Shown here piece by piece: positions 33,517-42,091 of a stretch of DNA of 47,621 nt. Location: contig MABD01000029.1 of assembly GCA_002162955.1 (NCBI GenBank), positions 1-47,621 on the forward strand, in the 5' to 3' direction. This DNA is from Gammaproteobacteria bacterium 45_16_T64. Its GTDB lineage: Bacteria > Pseudomonadota > Gammaproteobacteria > Pseudomonadales > Ketobacteraceae. The position numbers and the translations under genes were made by a program. Numbering within the stretch: the first letter of the stretch is position 1; each line of letters opens with the position of its first letter. The notes beneath the pieces are model-generated. The model saw only the letters and a list, made by a program, of their open reading frames with translations. It did not search any database and was not told the origin of the DNA.

Positions 33517-35892
33517 TTATATCGGCTCCAGGTAATTATCATCAAGCGGTAGGTTGTTCGTGGGTGTTTCCTTCTTTGCCTTTTGCCCTCGGGTCAAGAA
33601 TAGGAGCAGTGGCGGTAAGAAGAAGAAGTCCACCATTAGCGCAATGATAATGGTTGATGCAGTGAGTAACCCCATCTGTGAATTCATTACGAAATTGGAA
33701 AATGCAAGAACTGCAAAGTTAGCGCTTAAGATAAGGGTGGTGACGATGAGTGCTGTGCCGACGGTGTTAAATGCATAGCGAATGGCATCGGGTTCATTGA
33801 GGCCCTGTTCTCGCTGTGCCCGTAAGTATTTACTTAAAAAGTGTACTGTGTAATCCACCACGATACCTAACGTCATACCGGCCACGACCGATAGCCCCAA
33901 GCCAATTTGGCCGACAAAAATACCCCATAGCCCGAACGCAACGCTGGCAGGGATCGCATTGATCAATAAACTTATGAATCCATATTTCACTGAGCGCAGT
34001 GCAAACCCAAGTAGTATTGAGATGATGAGCAATGCGATTACTGTCCCTTCAAGCATACTTCTAATGTTGGTAAAACCTACGTTGGCAAACATAACATCGC
34101 CGCTCGTGCCTTCGTGATAGAAGTTCTCAGGCATATTCTCTTTCAGCCACACTTGAGCATTACGCTGAATCGACAGTACGCGAGAACTTGAGCTATCGAT
34201 AATCGTGCCCACAACCCGAGTTGAGGTCTTAGTGGTATCGATTTGGTTATTGATATCCAGACCAAAAGGCAGCGATAGCTCATACAATAGCAAATATTGG
34301 GATGCGAGCTCTCTATTGTCCGGTAATCGATACCATGATGGATCGTCGTTATGTAGAGTTTTGTTGAGACGTTTCATAGTGTCAGTGAGTGTGCTGACAT
34401 GAATGATACCCGGTTGCTCAGATAACCATTGTGAAAATAACTCTAGATTGCGTAGGTACTGAGGGTCACTAATGCCGTTTTCTTCGCCCGAGGGTAGTGA
34501 AAACGAAATGGTATTAAGCGAGGTTAAATTAGCACGAATAAAATTACCATTTTTTCGTTGCTCAGTGACTGGATCAAAGTACTCTGCCCACACATCATTT
34601 AAGGTGTTCTTGGGAATGAATATGGCGCTGCCAATAATGAGTAATGTTGATAGCACCAATAGAATATGGCGGTAGTGAATAACAAAATTAGCAAGGCGGT
34701 CGTCGCTATTCGTTTTTGCTGTTGATGATGCGCGTTTTATCTTTACAGGCAGCAACATCATCAAGATAGGTAATAGCATTACCGAATATATCCATGCACC
34801 GATAACACCGACGGCAACAATATTACCAAGATCTTTAAACGGTGGAGAGTCACTAAAATTCATTGTGAGAAAACCAATCATCGTCGTGATACTCGTAAGA
34901 AATACCGGTTGACGATTAAGCCGCAAGCTTTCCGCGATGGCTTCTTGTTTGCCGAGCCCCTTTTGCATTTGTTGGAAAAAAGTTGCCAGTATATGAATGC
35001 TGTCTGCGATCGCGAGAGTTAGGATTATCGTCGGAGCGTTTGCCGTCGGTGCTGAAATTGCAATGCCCATATAGGCCGCAGCACCTTGTGCCGTGAGAAT
35101 CGATGCAATGATGACGAGCAATGTGGCAAATGTACCGGAGATAACGGTGACCACATTTCTACTGGCAGCGTATAAGTACAGCGCGATACAGATGATCGCG
35201 ATAAGAAATGCCAGGGGCATTAAATGCGTCATATCGTAAAGTGACGCATCCCGAAACGCATAGTTGTTCATAACACGGCCGGAGTAATAAATTTCTACCG
35301 ACGGGTATTTTTCTTCGTAACGCTGAATCAGTGCTTGAGTTAATTCGGCTAACTCCACAATGGCTTTGGTGGTGTCTTCTGTCGGCAGTTGGAATGAAAT
35401 GTTGATGCCAGTAACATGAGCTGCTGGTGAAATAAGTTTATTCAGTAATGCGGGTTCTTGTAGAGCAAACTGTTTTGCCTGTTCCAATTGTTGCGGTGAT
35501 ACCTCCGATAATTCAGGTATTAAATCGTCAACTATGAGTTCATCATCTTCAGCAATGGTGTGTTGAAAGTTGGATAATGAATCAACCCGAGTGGAGTAGG
35601 GGAACAGCCAAGCCTCATCGGTAATCTCTTGTACTATCGCCAAGGTGTCTGGTGTAAATACCTGTTTGTCTTTGGGGGCGACGGCAAGAAACACATTGTC
35701 GAGACGTGTGTAGGTATCTTGAATATCCTTATACACCTGCAGGTGAGGATTCTCAGAGCCAAAAAAAGCTTCAAAATCGGAATTGATGGTGGTTTTGGGC
35801 AAGCCACTGCTAAAAGCAGCAACGATAGCAATAAAAAACAGCAAGAATATAAAAGGCGCGCGGAGCATAAGCGCTTCAAATTGCTTATACAT
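33517..35892 (-). CDS. MMPL/RND-superfamily transporter
   Basis: Proton-driven exporter of the MMPL (HAE2/HpnN-like) type, 791 residues and 12 transmembrane helices in two repeats. Each repeat has one helix, a large periplasmic loop (about 35-215 and 430-600), then five helices. The central transport motif appears as TIILTLAIADSIHILATFFQ in the first repeat and GMTLGIVVDYTVHFLSKYLR in the second. Proteins of this group export lipids such as hopanoids, wax/sterol esters or pigments. The usual partner genes (outer-membrane lipoprotein carrier, DUF1329) are missing here. The next genes on the strand encode the zinc-ribbon and DUF2914 proteins. Confidence 0.9.
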   Translation of the reverse strand: MYKQFEALMLRAPFIFLLFFIAIVAAFSSGLPKTTINSDFEAFFGSENPHLQVYKDIQDTYTRLDNVFLAVAPKDKQVFTPDTLAIVQEITDEAWLFPYSTRVDSLSNFQHTIAEDDELIVDDLIPELSEVSPQQLEQAKQFALQEPALLNKLISPAAHVTGINISFQLPTEDTTKAIVELAELTQALIQRYEEKYPSVEIYYSGRVMNNYAFRDASLYDMTHLMPLAFLIAIICIALYLYAASRNVVTVISGTFATLLVIIASILTAQGAAAYMGIAISAPTANAPTIILTLAIADSIHILATFFQQMQKGLGKQEAIAESLRLNRQPVFLTSITTMIGFLTMNFSDSPPFKDLGNIVAVGVIGAWIYSVMLLPILMMLLPVKIKRASSTAKTNSDDRLANFVIHYRHILLVLSTLLIIGSAIFIPKNTLNDVWAEYFDPVTEQRKNGNFIRANLTSLNTISFSLPSGEENGISDPQYLRNLELFSQWLSEQPGIIHVSTLTDTMKRLNKTLHNDDPSWYRLPDNRELASQYLLLYELSLPFGLDINNQIDTTKTSTRVVGTIIDSSSSRVLSIQRNAQVWLKENMPENFYHEGTSGDVMFANVGFTNIRSMLEGTVIALLIISILLGFALRSVKYGFISLLINAIPASVAFGLWGIFVGQIGLGLSVVAGMTLGIVVDYTVHFLSKYLRAQREQGLNEPDAIRYAFNTVGTALIVTTLILSANFAVLAFSNFVMNSQMGLLTASTIIIALMVDFFFLPPLLLFLTRGQKAKKETPTNNLPLDDNYLEPI

Positions 35893-35982
35893 AAATAAAC
35901 CTCAACCAGTAAACTAACTGATAAATCGAAGTGATCAGGAGGTTATTAGGTTACCTGTGGGGGTGGCTTCGGGACAAACGAA

Positions 35983-36915
35983 TTATTTGGGGGGCTCGGG
36001 TGAGAAAAACTCATCTGATTCTTGCTGTAGTTGTGCAAATAGTTCCAACAACCACTGCTTAAATGCCTGAATATCGGGGCGTTTTGCATCCTCCGTGCGA
36101 TAAACAAGATAGTAAGCTTCATCAACTTCAATGCGGTGATCGAATAAACTCACTAAGCGACCTTGCTTGATTCTTTGTGTTACCAAGGGAAATATACCTA
36201 ACGCAACCCCCAAACCTTGTTCCGCGGCACCTAAATTACTGGCAAAGCTATCGATTGTCAGCGCTTCTTTGGTATCTAGCCCTTCAAGCTCTACTGTGTC
36301 TGCCCACCGCTTCCAGGCATTTTCGCCATAGGGGATGTGGATCAGGGTTTGTCCTAGTAAGTCTTTGAATTCCCATATGTTGTTTTCTGCCTGAAAGGTG
36401 GGTGAGCATACAGGGCTAACGGAGATATTCAGTAGCAGGTCAGATTCTAAGCCGGGAAATGATCCGGTTTCGCTAAGCTTAATACCGATATCCACATCGC
36501 CCAAATCAACCCCTCCACCGTATAAGCTCGTTTCAATTCTTAGCTCCACATCGGGGTTTGCTGCCTGAAAATGATGCAGATTAGGGATCACAATATCGGT
36601 AGCTTGGAATGGTAAGATGTGTGCCCGGATAGATGGATGGCCAAAACGCCGTTGAATGTGATCAACTTCTTGTTTGAGTGCGCTAAGGTTTGTGCTGACA
36701 CTGTGTAATAGCGCAGTCCCAGCATCCGTTAAAGTAAGGGCACGGTTCTTACGGCGAAATAACTGAAAATTAAGGTGCTCTTCTAACGTCTTGATTTGAT
36801 GGCTAATCGCGGAGGGGGTCACATTAAGCTCGTTGGCCGCCGCCTTAAAGCTGCCTAAGCGGCCGGCCGCTTCGAAGGTGTTGAGTAGGGTCAAAGGAGG
36901 ACGTTTGTTTGCCAT
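35983..36915 (-). CDS. LysR-family regulator, GcvA-like
   Basis: A 310-residue LysR-type transcription regulator. The N-terminal winged helix (about 1-65) has LLNTFEAAGRLGSFKAAANE and VTPSAISHQIKTLEEHL, close to GcvA/AmpR types. The C-terminal effector-binding domain covers about 90-300 (GDVDIGIKLSETGSFPGLES, GENAWKRWADTVELEG). I chose ATG 36915; the frame continues to a TTG at 36939. It is followed on the same strand by the MMPL transporter with a 90-bp gap, and a palindrome upstream may be its own binding site. Target genes are not evident. Confidence 0.9.
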   Translation of the reverse strand: MANKRPPLTLLNTFEAAGRLGSFKAAANELNVTPSAISHQIKTLEEHLNFQLFRRKNRALTLTDAGTALLHSVSTNLSALKQEVDHIQRRFGHPSIRAHILPFQATDIVIPNLHHFQAANPDVELRIETSLYGGGVDLGDVDIGIKLSETGSFPGLESDLLLNISVSPVCSPTFQAENNIWEFKDLLGQTLIHIPYGENAWKRWADTVELEGLDTKEALTIDSFASNLGAAEQGLGVALGIFPLVTQRIKQGRLVSLFDHRIEVDEAYYLVYRTEDAKRPDIQAFKQWLLELFAQLQQESDEFFSPEPPK

Positions 36916-36968
36916 AGTGTTATACAAGCCGAAATCCAATTTCAGATGAGTAGAGTTAATCTATAGGT

Positions 36969-36981
36969 TAGTCTAAGACTA
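36969..36981. promoter_or_regulatory. Palindrome upstream of the LysR gene, possible autoregulatory site
   Basis: TAGTCT-A-AGACTA, a perfect 6-bp inverted repeat with a 1-bp centre, 54 bp upstream of the start. LysR proteins usually bind T-n11-A dyads near their own promoter. The rest of the 36916-37190 gap holds no further gene or clear signal. Confidence 0.4.
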
Positions 36982-37190
36982 CGGCTTTGCGTTGGCGGTA
37001 GACAATAACCTTTGGGCCTATATTTTGGAAAATACGTCAATTGATGTTCTGGTGGGGTATGGGGCTGGCAGGGTTGAATGCATTCTGTTGATAGAATTCC
37101 ATAGTAAGGAGAGGTTGGAACGTAAAAAACACCCAAAATGTTGCTAGTCTGTTGTTTTTATTGACGTTTGTGTAAAAAATTCACTTTTTA

Positions 37191-37219
37191 CTTGCTTACT
37201 CCGAGAATGTCGGTAATAT
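37191..37219 (+). promoter_or_regulatory. Promoter of tRNA-Lys
   Basis: CTTGCT (37191-37196) and TAATAT (37214-37219) are 17 bp apart, with a GC-rich discriminator GCGCGTC after the -10. Such discriminators are typical of stringently controlled stable-RNA promoters. The start would fall a few bases before the tRNA. Confidence 0.65.
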
Positions 37220-37233
37220 GCGCGTCATCTACC

Positions 37234-37309
37234 GGGCCGTTAGCTCAGTTGGTAGAGCAGTTGGCTTTTAACCAATTGGTCGTGCGTTCGAGTCGCACAC
37301 GGCCCACCA
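37234..37309 (+). tRNA. tRNA-Lys (anticodon UUU)
   Basis: A 76-nt cloverleaf with encoded CCA. The acceptor stem is GGGCCGT/ACGGCCC, the D stem GCTC/GAGC, the anticodon arm GTTGG-CTTTTAA-CCAAT with TTT at positions 34-36, and the T arm GTGCG-TTCGAGT-CGCAC. It decodes AAA and AAG. It has its own promoter and terminator, with no other tRNA next to it. Confidence 0.97.
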
Positions 37310-37313
37310 TATT

Positions 37314-37350
37314 AAAAAACCCCGAGTGATATTCACTTGGGGTTTTTTTT
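37314..37350 (+). terminator. Terminator of the tRNA-Lys unit
   Basis: AAAAAACCCCGAGTGA pairs with TCACTTGGGGTTTTTT (one wobble) over a TAT loop, and T8 follows the C/G stem. It is a strong intrinsic terminator, also usable from the other strand. Confidence 0.9.
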
Positions 37351-37396
37351 GTCTAAAATTTAGTGCTCTAGTGAAGGCAGTATCTAAGGAAGGAAA

Positions 37397-38110
37397 GTGA
37401 AGATTAAGGTGTTAGGAAGTGTCGTGCTCTGTACCCTTGCGGTATCGTTCTTCATATATGGTCGTGGTTATTGGTTCCCTGTGTATCAAAAACTAGCAGG
37501 TAAAAGAACTGTCGCTGAGGTCATCAAGATATACGGTGATTCATCCATGGCTAGGCTGGAGTCTTCCTTTCGGGCTGCAAGAGTTGCGTTCCCACCAAAA
37601 GAGATTGCTTTGCTGGCAATTAAGGACAGAGCGACTCTGACGCTTTGGGCTAAGAGCAGTGAAGATTGGGTGTTGATCAAGAACTATGAGGTACAAGCTG
37701 CCAGTGGTGAGGTAGGTCCAAAACTAATGGAGGGCGACCGACAGGTGCCAGAGGGTATTTACCAAATAACGAGTCTCAACCCCAACAGTGCTTATCATCT
37801 CTCAATGAAATTGAATTACCCCAATGCATTCGATAAAAAATGGGCAGATGCGGAAGGGCGAGCGAATCCCGGTACCAATATATTTATTCACGGGAAAGCT
37901 ATTTCGGTCGGTTGCTTGGCTATGGGTGATGAAGTCATTGAGGAGCTTTTTGTATTAACTCATACCGTTGGTTTGGGGAATGTTAGGGTTGTAATCTCAC
38001 CGACAAACCCACAGGTAGGTGTGCTTAGCCCTCCTGTAGGTTCGAATCCTTGGGTGAGTGTTCTCTATCAAGATATTACTCGTAAGTACTTAGAAATATC
38101 GAAAAAATGA
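37397..38110 (+). CDS. YafK/DpaA-type L,D-transpeptidase-fold protein
   Basis: 237 residues with an N-terminal signal anchor (VLGSVVLCTLAVSFFIYG) and a YkuD-like catalytic domain in the periplasm. The active-site motif reads FIHGKAISVGC with H165 and C173, as in YafK/DpaA, and DRQVPEGIYQI marks the preceding strand. E. coli DpaA cleaves Braun lipoprotein from peptidoglycan; other members are transpeptidases, so the activity here is a guess between release and cross-linking. The start is GTG at 37397 with a strong AAGGAAGGAAA site. It stands alone after the tRNA, and its 3' end faces the RelA/SpoT-like gene. Confidence 0.88.
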   Translation: MKIKVLGSVVLCTLAVSFFIYGRGYWFPVYQKLAGKRTVAEVIKIYGDSSMARLESSFRAARVAFPPKEIALLAIKDRATLTLWAKSSEDWVLIKNYEVQAASGEVGPKLMEGDRQVPEGIYQITSLNPNSAYHLSMKLNYPNAFDKKWADAEGRANPGTNIFIHGKAISVGCLAMGDEVIEELFVLTHTVGLGNVRVVISPTNPQVGVLSPPVGSNPWVSVLYQDITRKYLEISKK

Positions 38111-38126
38111 AGCGCTGACAAAAAAT

Positions 38127-38150
38127 GCCAAGCCTTCTGTTGGGCTTGGC
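38127..38150 (-). terminator. Terminator of the RelA/SpoT-like gene, possibly bidirectional
   Basis: GCCAAGCC (38127-38134) and GGCTTGGC (38143-38150) form a perfect 8-bp stem with an 8-nt loop. On the minus strand it is followed by ATTTTTTGT, so it mainly serves the minus-strand gene. The yafK-like gene ends 16 bp before it. Confidence 0.8.
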
Positions 38151-38179
38151 GAATAGCAGACCTTAAATGGATGTGGTAT

Positions 38180-38863
38180 TCACTGCATCGGCGGCAACGA
38201 CCGCATATCAATATGTCCAGCGTGCCCCGAGGATAATCGAGATGCACCACGGTTGCGTGTATCATTCCACTCAAAAGAACCGATATCCGCACCGACAGCG
38301 CCTCCGAGTGAAACGACGACTATTTCTGAAAAAACAGTGATGGCTATATCATCTAGACGCTGCTTTTCTGCATCACTGTCGTCGAGCTCTCGCATGACTT
38401 CATAGTTGCCATGTATTTGTTTTACCGCGTCATAGGAACGAGGCGTGTGAAATTGAACTTCGATGTATAAAAGCGCAGAGCCTGCTTCATCCATTAGGCC
38501 TTCTTTGACAAACGTTGAGTTGATTCCCTTATACCCCGTCGCGCCTCCCCAGTCATTTCGTCGTCGAATCTCTTTCATATTGATGCTCTTGTTGAGTCTA
38601 AGGGTTCGGATAAATTGATAGACACCTTTGTGGTATTCCGCATCTTCAAAAATGATGGTGTATCGCAGACTGTCATTTACGGTGGTGCGGTTTGAGCTGG
38701 AGCGTCGTAATTTACTTTCTACGCGGTCCTGTTGTTTTACCGCGTGTGATAGTCCGATAAGCCGGCCATGAGTTGCTGGCCCTTTAATATAATTGGTAAC
38801 TATGGGTTCTACTGCGGTTGCTCTGGCTACGATTCTTCTTGCTATTGCGTGGGTGTTAGGCAT
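38180..38863 (-). CDS. Small protein with a divergent RelA/SpoT-like nucleotide-synthetase domain
   Basis: A 227-residue protein. Residues 32-158 follow the order of the (p)ppGpp-synthetase fold: HAVKQQDRVESK with lysines K43 and K51, VNDSLRYTIIF with D64, GYKGIN with Y111, and YIEVQFHT with E135. The spacings K43-K51 (8) and K51-D64 (13) equal those of the canonical synthetase (K243-K251-D264). The usual GY.S.H histidine is replaced by N115, and the canonical Arg before K43 is not obvious. No hydrolase, TGS or ACT domain is present, so it is not RelA or SpoT. ATG 38863 has GGAG 8 nt upstream; an ATG at 38962 would add 33 residues. No antitoxin gene is adjacent. Possible roles are small alarmone synthetase, toxin, or inactive relative. 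Confidence 0.7.
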   Translation of the reverse strand: MPNTHAIARRIVARATAVEPIVTNYIKGPATHGRLIGLSHAVKQQDRVESKLRRSSSNRTTVNDSLRYTIIFEDAEYHKGVYQFIRTLRLNKSINMKEIRRRNDWGGATGYKGINSTFVKEGLMDEAGSALLYIEVQFHTPRSYDAVKQIHGNYEVMRELDDSDAEKQRLDDIAITVFSEIVVVSLGGAVGADIGSFEWNDTRNRGASRLSSGHAGHIDMRSLPPMQ

Positions 38864-39004
38864 CGGTAAATCTCCATCGTTACTGTAGTCGGGGGCTCGA
38901 TAGGAGAGATATTGATGATTGAAGCTTAAGGTTTTCTTAAGGGGGGAGGTGAATATTCCCATCGCGGGGTGGTAACGCTGCTTACGGGGAAAAGGTGCGA
39001 ATGC

Positions 39005-39937
39005 TTACCTCCGCCTTACTTGCCCCGGCGTTACCGCAAAGAATGCTTTAAAGGCTTTGCTAAATGATGCCTCTGACGAATACCCAGCCTTTTCGGCAAT
39101 GTCATACATGCTGAGTTCGTTTTCTTCTAGGTATGCCTTTGCGCGTTGCATACGCCAATTTTGTAAATAACTTTTGGGAGGCATACCGACCATTTTAGAA
39201 AATTTATCGCTGAAGGCTGTGCGAGATAATGCAACTGCATCGGCGAGCCTCTCTACGCTGAGGTAGGCATCCTGTTCGGCGTGGATCACATTTAAGGCTT
39301 TGCCAATATGTGGGTCAGCAAGGGCAGCAATATATCCCATATCATGACCTGCATTATGAGTATGAAAACGCATGAGTTGGATAAATAGTACTTCGGTTAA
39401 CCTGTGCACCATGATTGTTGATCCTGGGCTTGGCATTCTGGATTCATTGGATAATACCTTTACCATCGAACGCAGCCATTCAAGTTCTGGTGTTTCTACG
39501 GCTTTTATATGAATAAAGCAGGGCAGATCAATAAGGAAAGGGTGCTGAATTGAGGTGTCGTAGGAAAACGAACCGCAGAGTATTGTGGCTGCTGTTTCTA
39601 TCGCCGGGTGAGGGTTGGTAAAAGGGTTTTTACCGGAGAGGATTTTTTCTACTACCTCCATCGACGGGAGTCGGTCGCTGGTTTTACTATCGCTGATCCA
39701 GTGGCCGCCTCCGGTGGGAAAGGCAACAATGTCTCCTTGTTGAAGCTGGAGTAATGTTTGGCTATTAGCAAGTTGCAATTGGCAGCTGCCATTAACGACC
39801 ACATGGAATAATCCTTGTTCCCCTGCATCTATATCCATTCCCCAGGGAGATGAAAAATCGGCACAGAAATAAGTACTACCGGTTAAGCGAATAGTCTTTA
39901 GTACGTCGGCTAATACGTCAGTATCGTTATTTATCAT
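39005..39937 (-). CDS. AraC-family regulator with cupin-type sensor domain
   Basis: 310 residues. The N-terminal cupin_6-like ligand-binding domain (about 10-185) contains STYFCADFSSPWGMDI, GLFHVVVNGSCQLQ and GDIVAFPTGGGHW. A C-terminal AraC double helix-turn-helix (about 210-310) contains SVERLADAVALSRTAFSDKF and MYDIAEKAGYSSEASFSKAF. This architecture is often divergent from oxidoreductases it activates. I chose ATG 39937 over the GTG at 39967. It is divergent from the glutaredoxin-like/flavoprotein module across about 175 bp, so it is the probable regulator. Confidence 0.92.
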   Translation of the reverse strand: MINNDTDVLADVLKTIRLTGSTYFCADFSSPWGMDIDAGEQGLFHVVVNGSCQLQLANSQTLLQLQQGDIVAFPTGGGHWISDSKTSDRLPSMEVVEKILSGKNPFTNPHPAIETAATILCGSFSYDTSIQHPFLIDLPCFIHIKAVETPELEWLRSMVKVLSNESRMPSPGSTIMVHRLTEVLFIQLMRFHTHNAGHDMGYIAALADPHIGKALNVIHAEQDAYLSVERLADAVALSRTAFSDKFSKMVGMPPKSYLQNWRMQRAKAYLEENELSMYDIAEKAGYSSEASFSKAFKAFFAVTPGQVRRR

Positions 39938-40112
39938 CGTATAATTTCGCTTTTTTGCACTCAACACCCTTGCTTGGATAAACGGCCGGACAAAATGACA
40001 AGAGAGGGGGACATTTCATCATAGTTTACTCTGCGGTGCTCGGCATAATAACAAGCATTCAAACAGCGATGCATTGGTTATGTCGCTTACTACCTTTATT
40101 AGGAGCCCCATC

Positions 40113-40433
40113 ATGATAACGAATAAACCGGCAGCCACAAACAGCATTACAGGGCTTTCATTGTATTACTACGATAGCTGCCCTTTTTGTCAGTTCACGT
40201 TGCAAGCATTGGAAAAGGCGGATGTGGAAGTAGCGTTGCGTCATATTCATCGGACCCCAAACTATCGTTCTGAGTTAATTAAGCAGGGGGGCAAAGCGCA
40301 AGTGCCTTGTTTGAAGATAGATACCGTACAAGGTGAATCAACCTGGTTGTACGAGTCTAGCGATATCATTCGTTTTATCGGTTCTGTTGCAGAAAGAGAC
40401 CAGCGCAGTCAATCGAACGCAGTAGCACAATAA
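40113..40433 (+). CDS. Glutaredoxin/GST-N-terminal-domain-like protein
   Basis: A 106-residue thioredoxin-fold protein with the glutaredoxin-like active site C23-P-F-C26 (YYYDSCPFCQFTLQA). GKAQVPCLKI contains the cis-Pro and YESSDIIRFI the glutathione-binding loop. It is expected to use glutathione for thiol-disulfide exchange. The start is ATG 40113 with AGGAG 7 nt upstream; earlier in-frame starts at 40074 and 40080 have no such site. It is followed 10 bp later by a flavoprotein disulfide reductase, so the pair may act together. Confidence 0.88.
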   Translation: MITNKPAATNSITGLSLYYYDSCPFCQFTLQALEKADVEVALRHIHRTPNYRSELIKQGGKAQVPCLKIDTVQGESTWLYESSDIIRFIGSVAERDQRSQSNAVAQ

Positions 40434-40443
40434 GGGGTGAACA

Positions 40444-41886
40444 ATGGATACGCGACAAGTAGAAGTAGCGATTATCGGAATGGGGACTGCGGGAATGGGG
40501 GCTTATCGGGCCGCAAGAAAACATTCTGACAGTGTGGTGTTGATTGAAGGGGGCGAATACGGCACTACTTGTGCGCGTGTGGGTTGTATGCCTAGCAAGT
40601 TATTGATCGCTGCTGCCGATGCAGCGCATCATGCCCGTCATACGGATGTTTTTGGGGGGCATGCAAGTCCGGTGGTTGTGGATGGCAAGGCGGTGATGGA
40701 CAGGGTGCAGCGTGAACGTGATCGTTTTGTGGGGTTTGTACTTGAGTCTGTTGAGAGCTTTGATCCCGAGCATAAGATTACAGGATACGCGCGTTTTAGA
40801 GATGCCCATACCTTGATTGTTGATGGTCATACAGAGATTCAGGCTGAGCGTATTGTTATTGCAACGGGGTCTAGGCCCGCGTACCCGGATATCCTTAAGG
40901 GAGCTGGGGCGCGCTTGCTGAGCAATGATAGTATTTTTGAATTGGAAGATTTGCCCGAATCCGTTGCTGTATTTGGCCCTGGAGTAATCGGCTTGGAATT
41001 AGGTCAGGCCTTGAGTCGCTTGGGGGTGAGAGTAAAGGTGTTTGGTCGCAGTGGGTCCGTCGCTAATATCGCTGACGCTGAGATACGGGCTTATGCGGAG
41101 AAGACCTTTAACCAGGAATTTTATTTTGATGCTAAGGCGAAGATTGAGCAGATTGAAGAGACAGAGCAGGGTGTGGATATTCGTTTTATAGACCGCTCCG
41201 GCCAGAGGGTGACAGAGAATTTTGCCTATGTATTGGCTGCAACAGGGCGTGTCGCTAATGTAGATAGATTGGGGTTAGAGAATGTAGACATTGAGCTAGA
41301 TGAGCGCGGTGTGCCAGTGTTTGATGCCAATACTATGCAATCCTCTATTGCCCATATATTTATTGCCGGAGACGCGAATAACAGTTTGACCTTGTTGCAT
41401 GAAGCCGCGGATGAGGGGGCTATCGCTGGGGCGAATGCTGGTGTATTTCCTGAGTTGCGCCGGGGGTTGCGAAGAGCGCCGTTGTCGGTGGTGTTTACCG
41501 AGCCACAGGTGGCAGCGGTGGGGTTATCATTGCGCGATATTGAGTCGGGGTTTCCCCACTATGCCGTGGGGCAGATCTCATTTGAGGGTCAGGGGCGTAG
41601 TCGGGTGATGGCTAAAAACCGAGGCCTGTTAAAGGTGTATGCTGAGCAGGGCACGGGAGTGTTTCTGGGGGCTGAGATGTTTGGTCCGGCAGCGGAACAT
41701 ATCGGTCATCTACTGGCATGGGCTAGGCAGCAACAGATGACGATATCGCAGATGCTGGAGATGCCGTTTTATCACCCGGTGATCGAGGAAGGCTTGCGTA
41801 CCGCATTGAGGGATGTAAATGCCCGGCTGGTGATAGACAAATCAACTCTGATCTTGGAATGTTCCGATAACAAGCAGGGGGCTTAG
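40444..41886 (+). CDS. Dihydrolipoamide-dehydrogenase-like pyridine nucleotide-disulfide oxidoreductase
   Basis: 480 residues. FAD-binding [14 protein letters not shown] lies at the N-terminus, redox-active C43-x4-C48 ([13 protein letters not shown]) next to it, NAD(P)-binding [18 protein letters not shown] near 180, and the second FAD motif [16 protein letters not shown] near 305. The dimer-interface domain ends with HPVIEEGL, the His-Glu base of the family. It would reduce a disulfide using NAD(P)H. No dehydrogenase-complex E1 or E2 gene is near, so it is not clearly the Lpd of a 2-oxoacid complex. It may reduce the adjacent glutaredoxin-like protein or a small thiol. Confidence 0.9.
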   Translation: MDTRQVEVAIIGMGTAGMGAYRAARKHSDSVVLIEGGEYGTTCARVGCMPSKLLIAAADAAHHARHTDVFGGHASPVVVDGKAVMDRVQRERDRFVGFVLESVESFDPEHKITGYARFRDAHTLIVDGHTEIQAERIVIATGSRPAYPDILKGAGARLLSNDSIFELEDLPESVAVFGPGVIGLELGQALSRLGVRVKVFGRSGSVANIADAEIRAYAEKTFNQEFYFDAKAKIEQIEETEQGVDIRFIDRSGQRVTENFAYVLAATGRVANVDRLGLENVDIELDERGVPVFDANTMQSSIAHIFIAGDANNSLTLLHEAADEGAIAGANAGVFPELRRGLRRAPLSVVFTEPQVAAVGLSLRDIESGFPHYAVGQISFEGQGRSRVMAKNRGLLKVYAEQGTGVFLGAEMFGPAAEHIGHLLAWARQQQMTISQMLEMPFYHPVIEEGLRTALRDVNARLVIDKSTLILECSDNKQGA

Positions 41887-41887
41887 C

Positions 41888-42091
41888 ATGGAAAACTCAT
41901 CACAGCTTACGCTTATCGTTAGTGCACTCAAAGTGGCGTCAGTGGTTGGCACGGTGCTATTGCTGATCAATCAATATGATGCACTATTTGGGCCTGCGGA
42001 GGTGCGTTATTTGCCCGCACTATTAACTTACTGTGTACCGTTCGTTGTGTTTATCGCTGGACAGCGAAGTGCCTTAAAACGCATTGGCTAA
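41888..42091 (+). CDS. NrtS-like small membrane protein
   Basis: 67 residues with two transmembrane helices (LIVSALKVASVVGTVLLLIN and YLPALLTYCVPFVVFIAG). ALKVA...VGTVLLLINQYDALF and the LLTYCVPF turn match the NrtS family, in which a cyanobacterial member is linked to nitrate/nitrite transport. Whether bacterial homologues carry nitrate is not established. The ATG starts 1 bp after the flavoprotein stop, so it is in that operon. Its stop codon overlaps the convergent xseA stop by 4 bp. Confidence 0.75.
   Translation: MENSSQLTLIVSALKVASVVGTVLLLINQYDALFGPAEVRYLPALLTYCVPFVVFIAGQRSALKRIG

Noticed and set aside
36942-37136. 64-codon minus-strand frame upstream of the LysR gene
   Set aside because: Composition looks random, there is no ribosome site, and it contains the candidate LysR palindrome.
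37234-37400. Possible integrative-element attachment site at tRNA-Lys
   Set aside because: No integrase gene and no second copy of the tRNA 3' end were found in the window.
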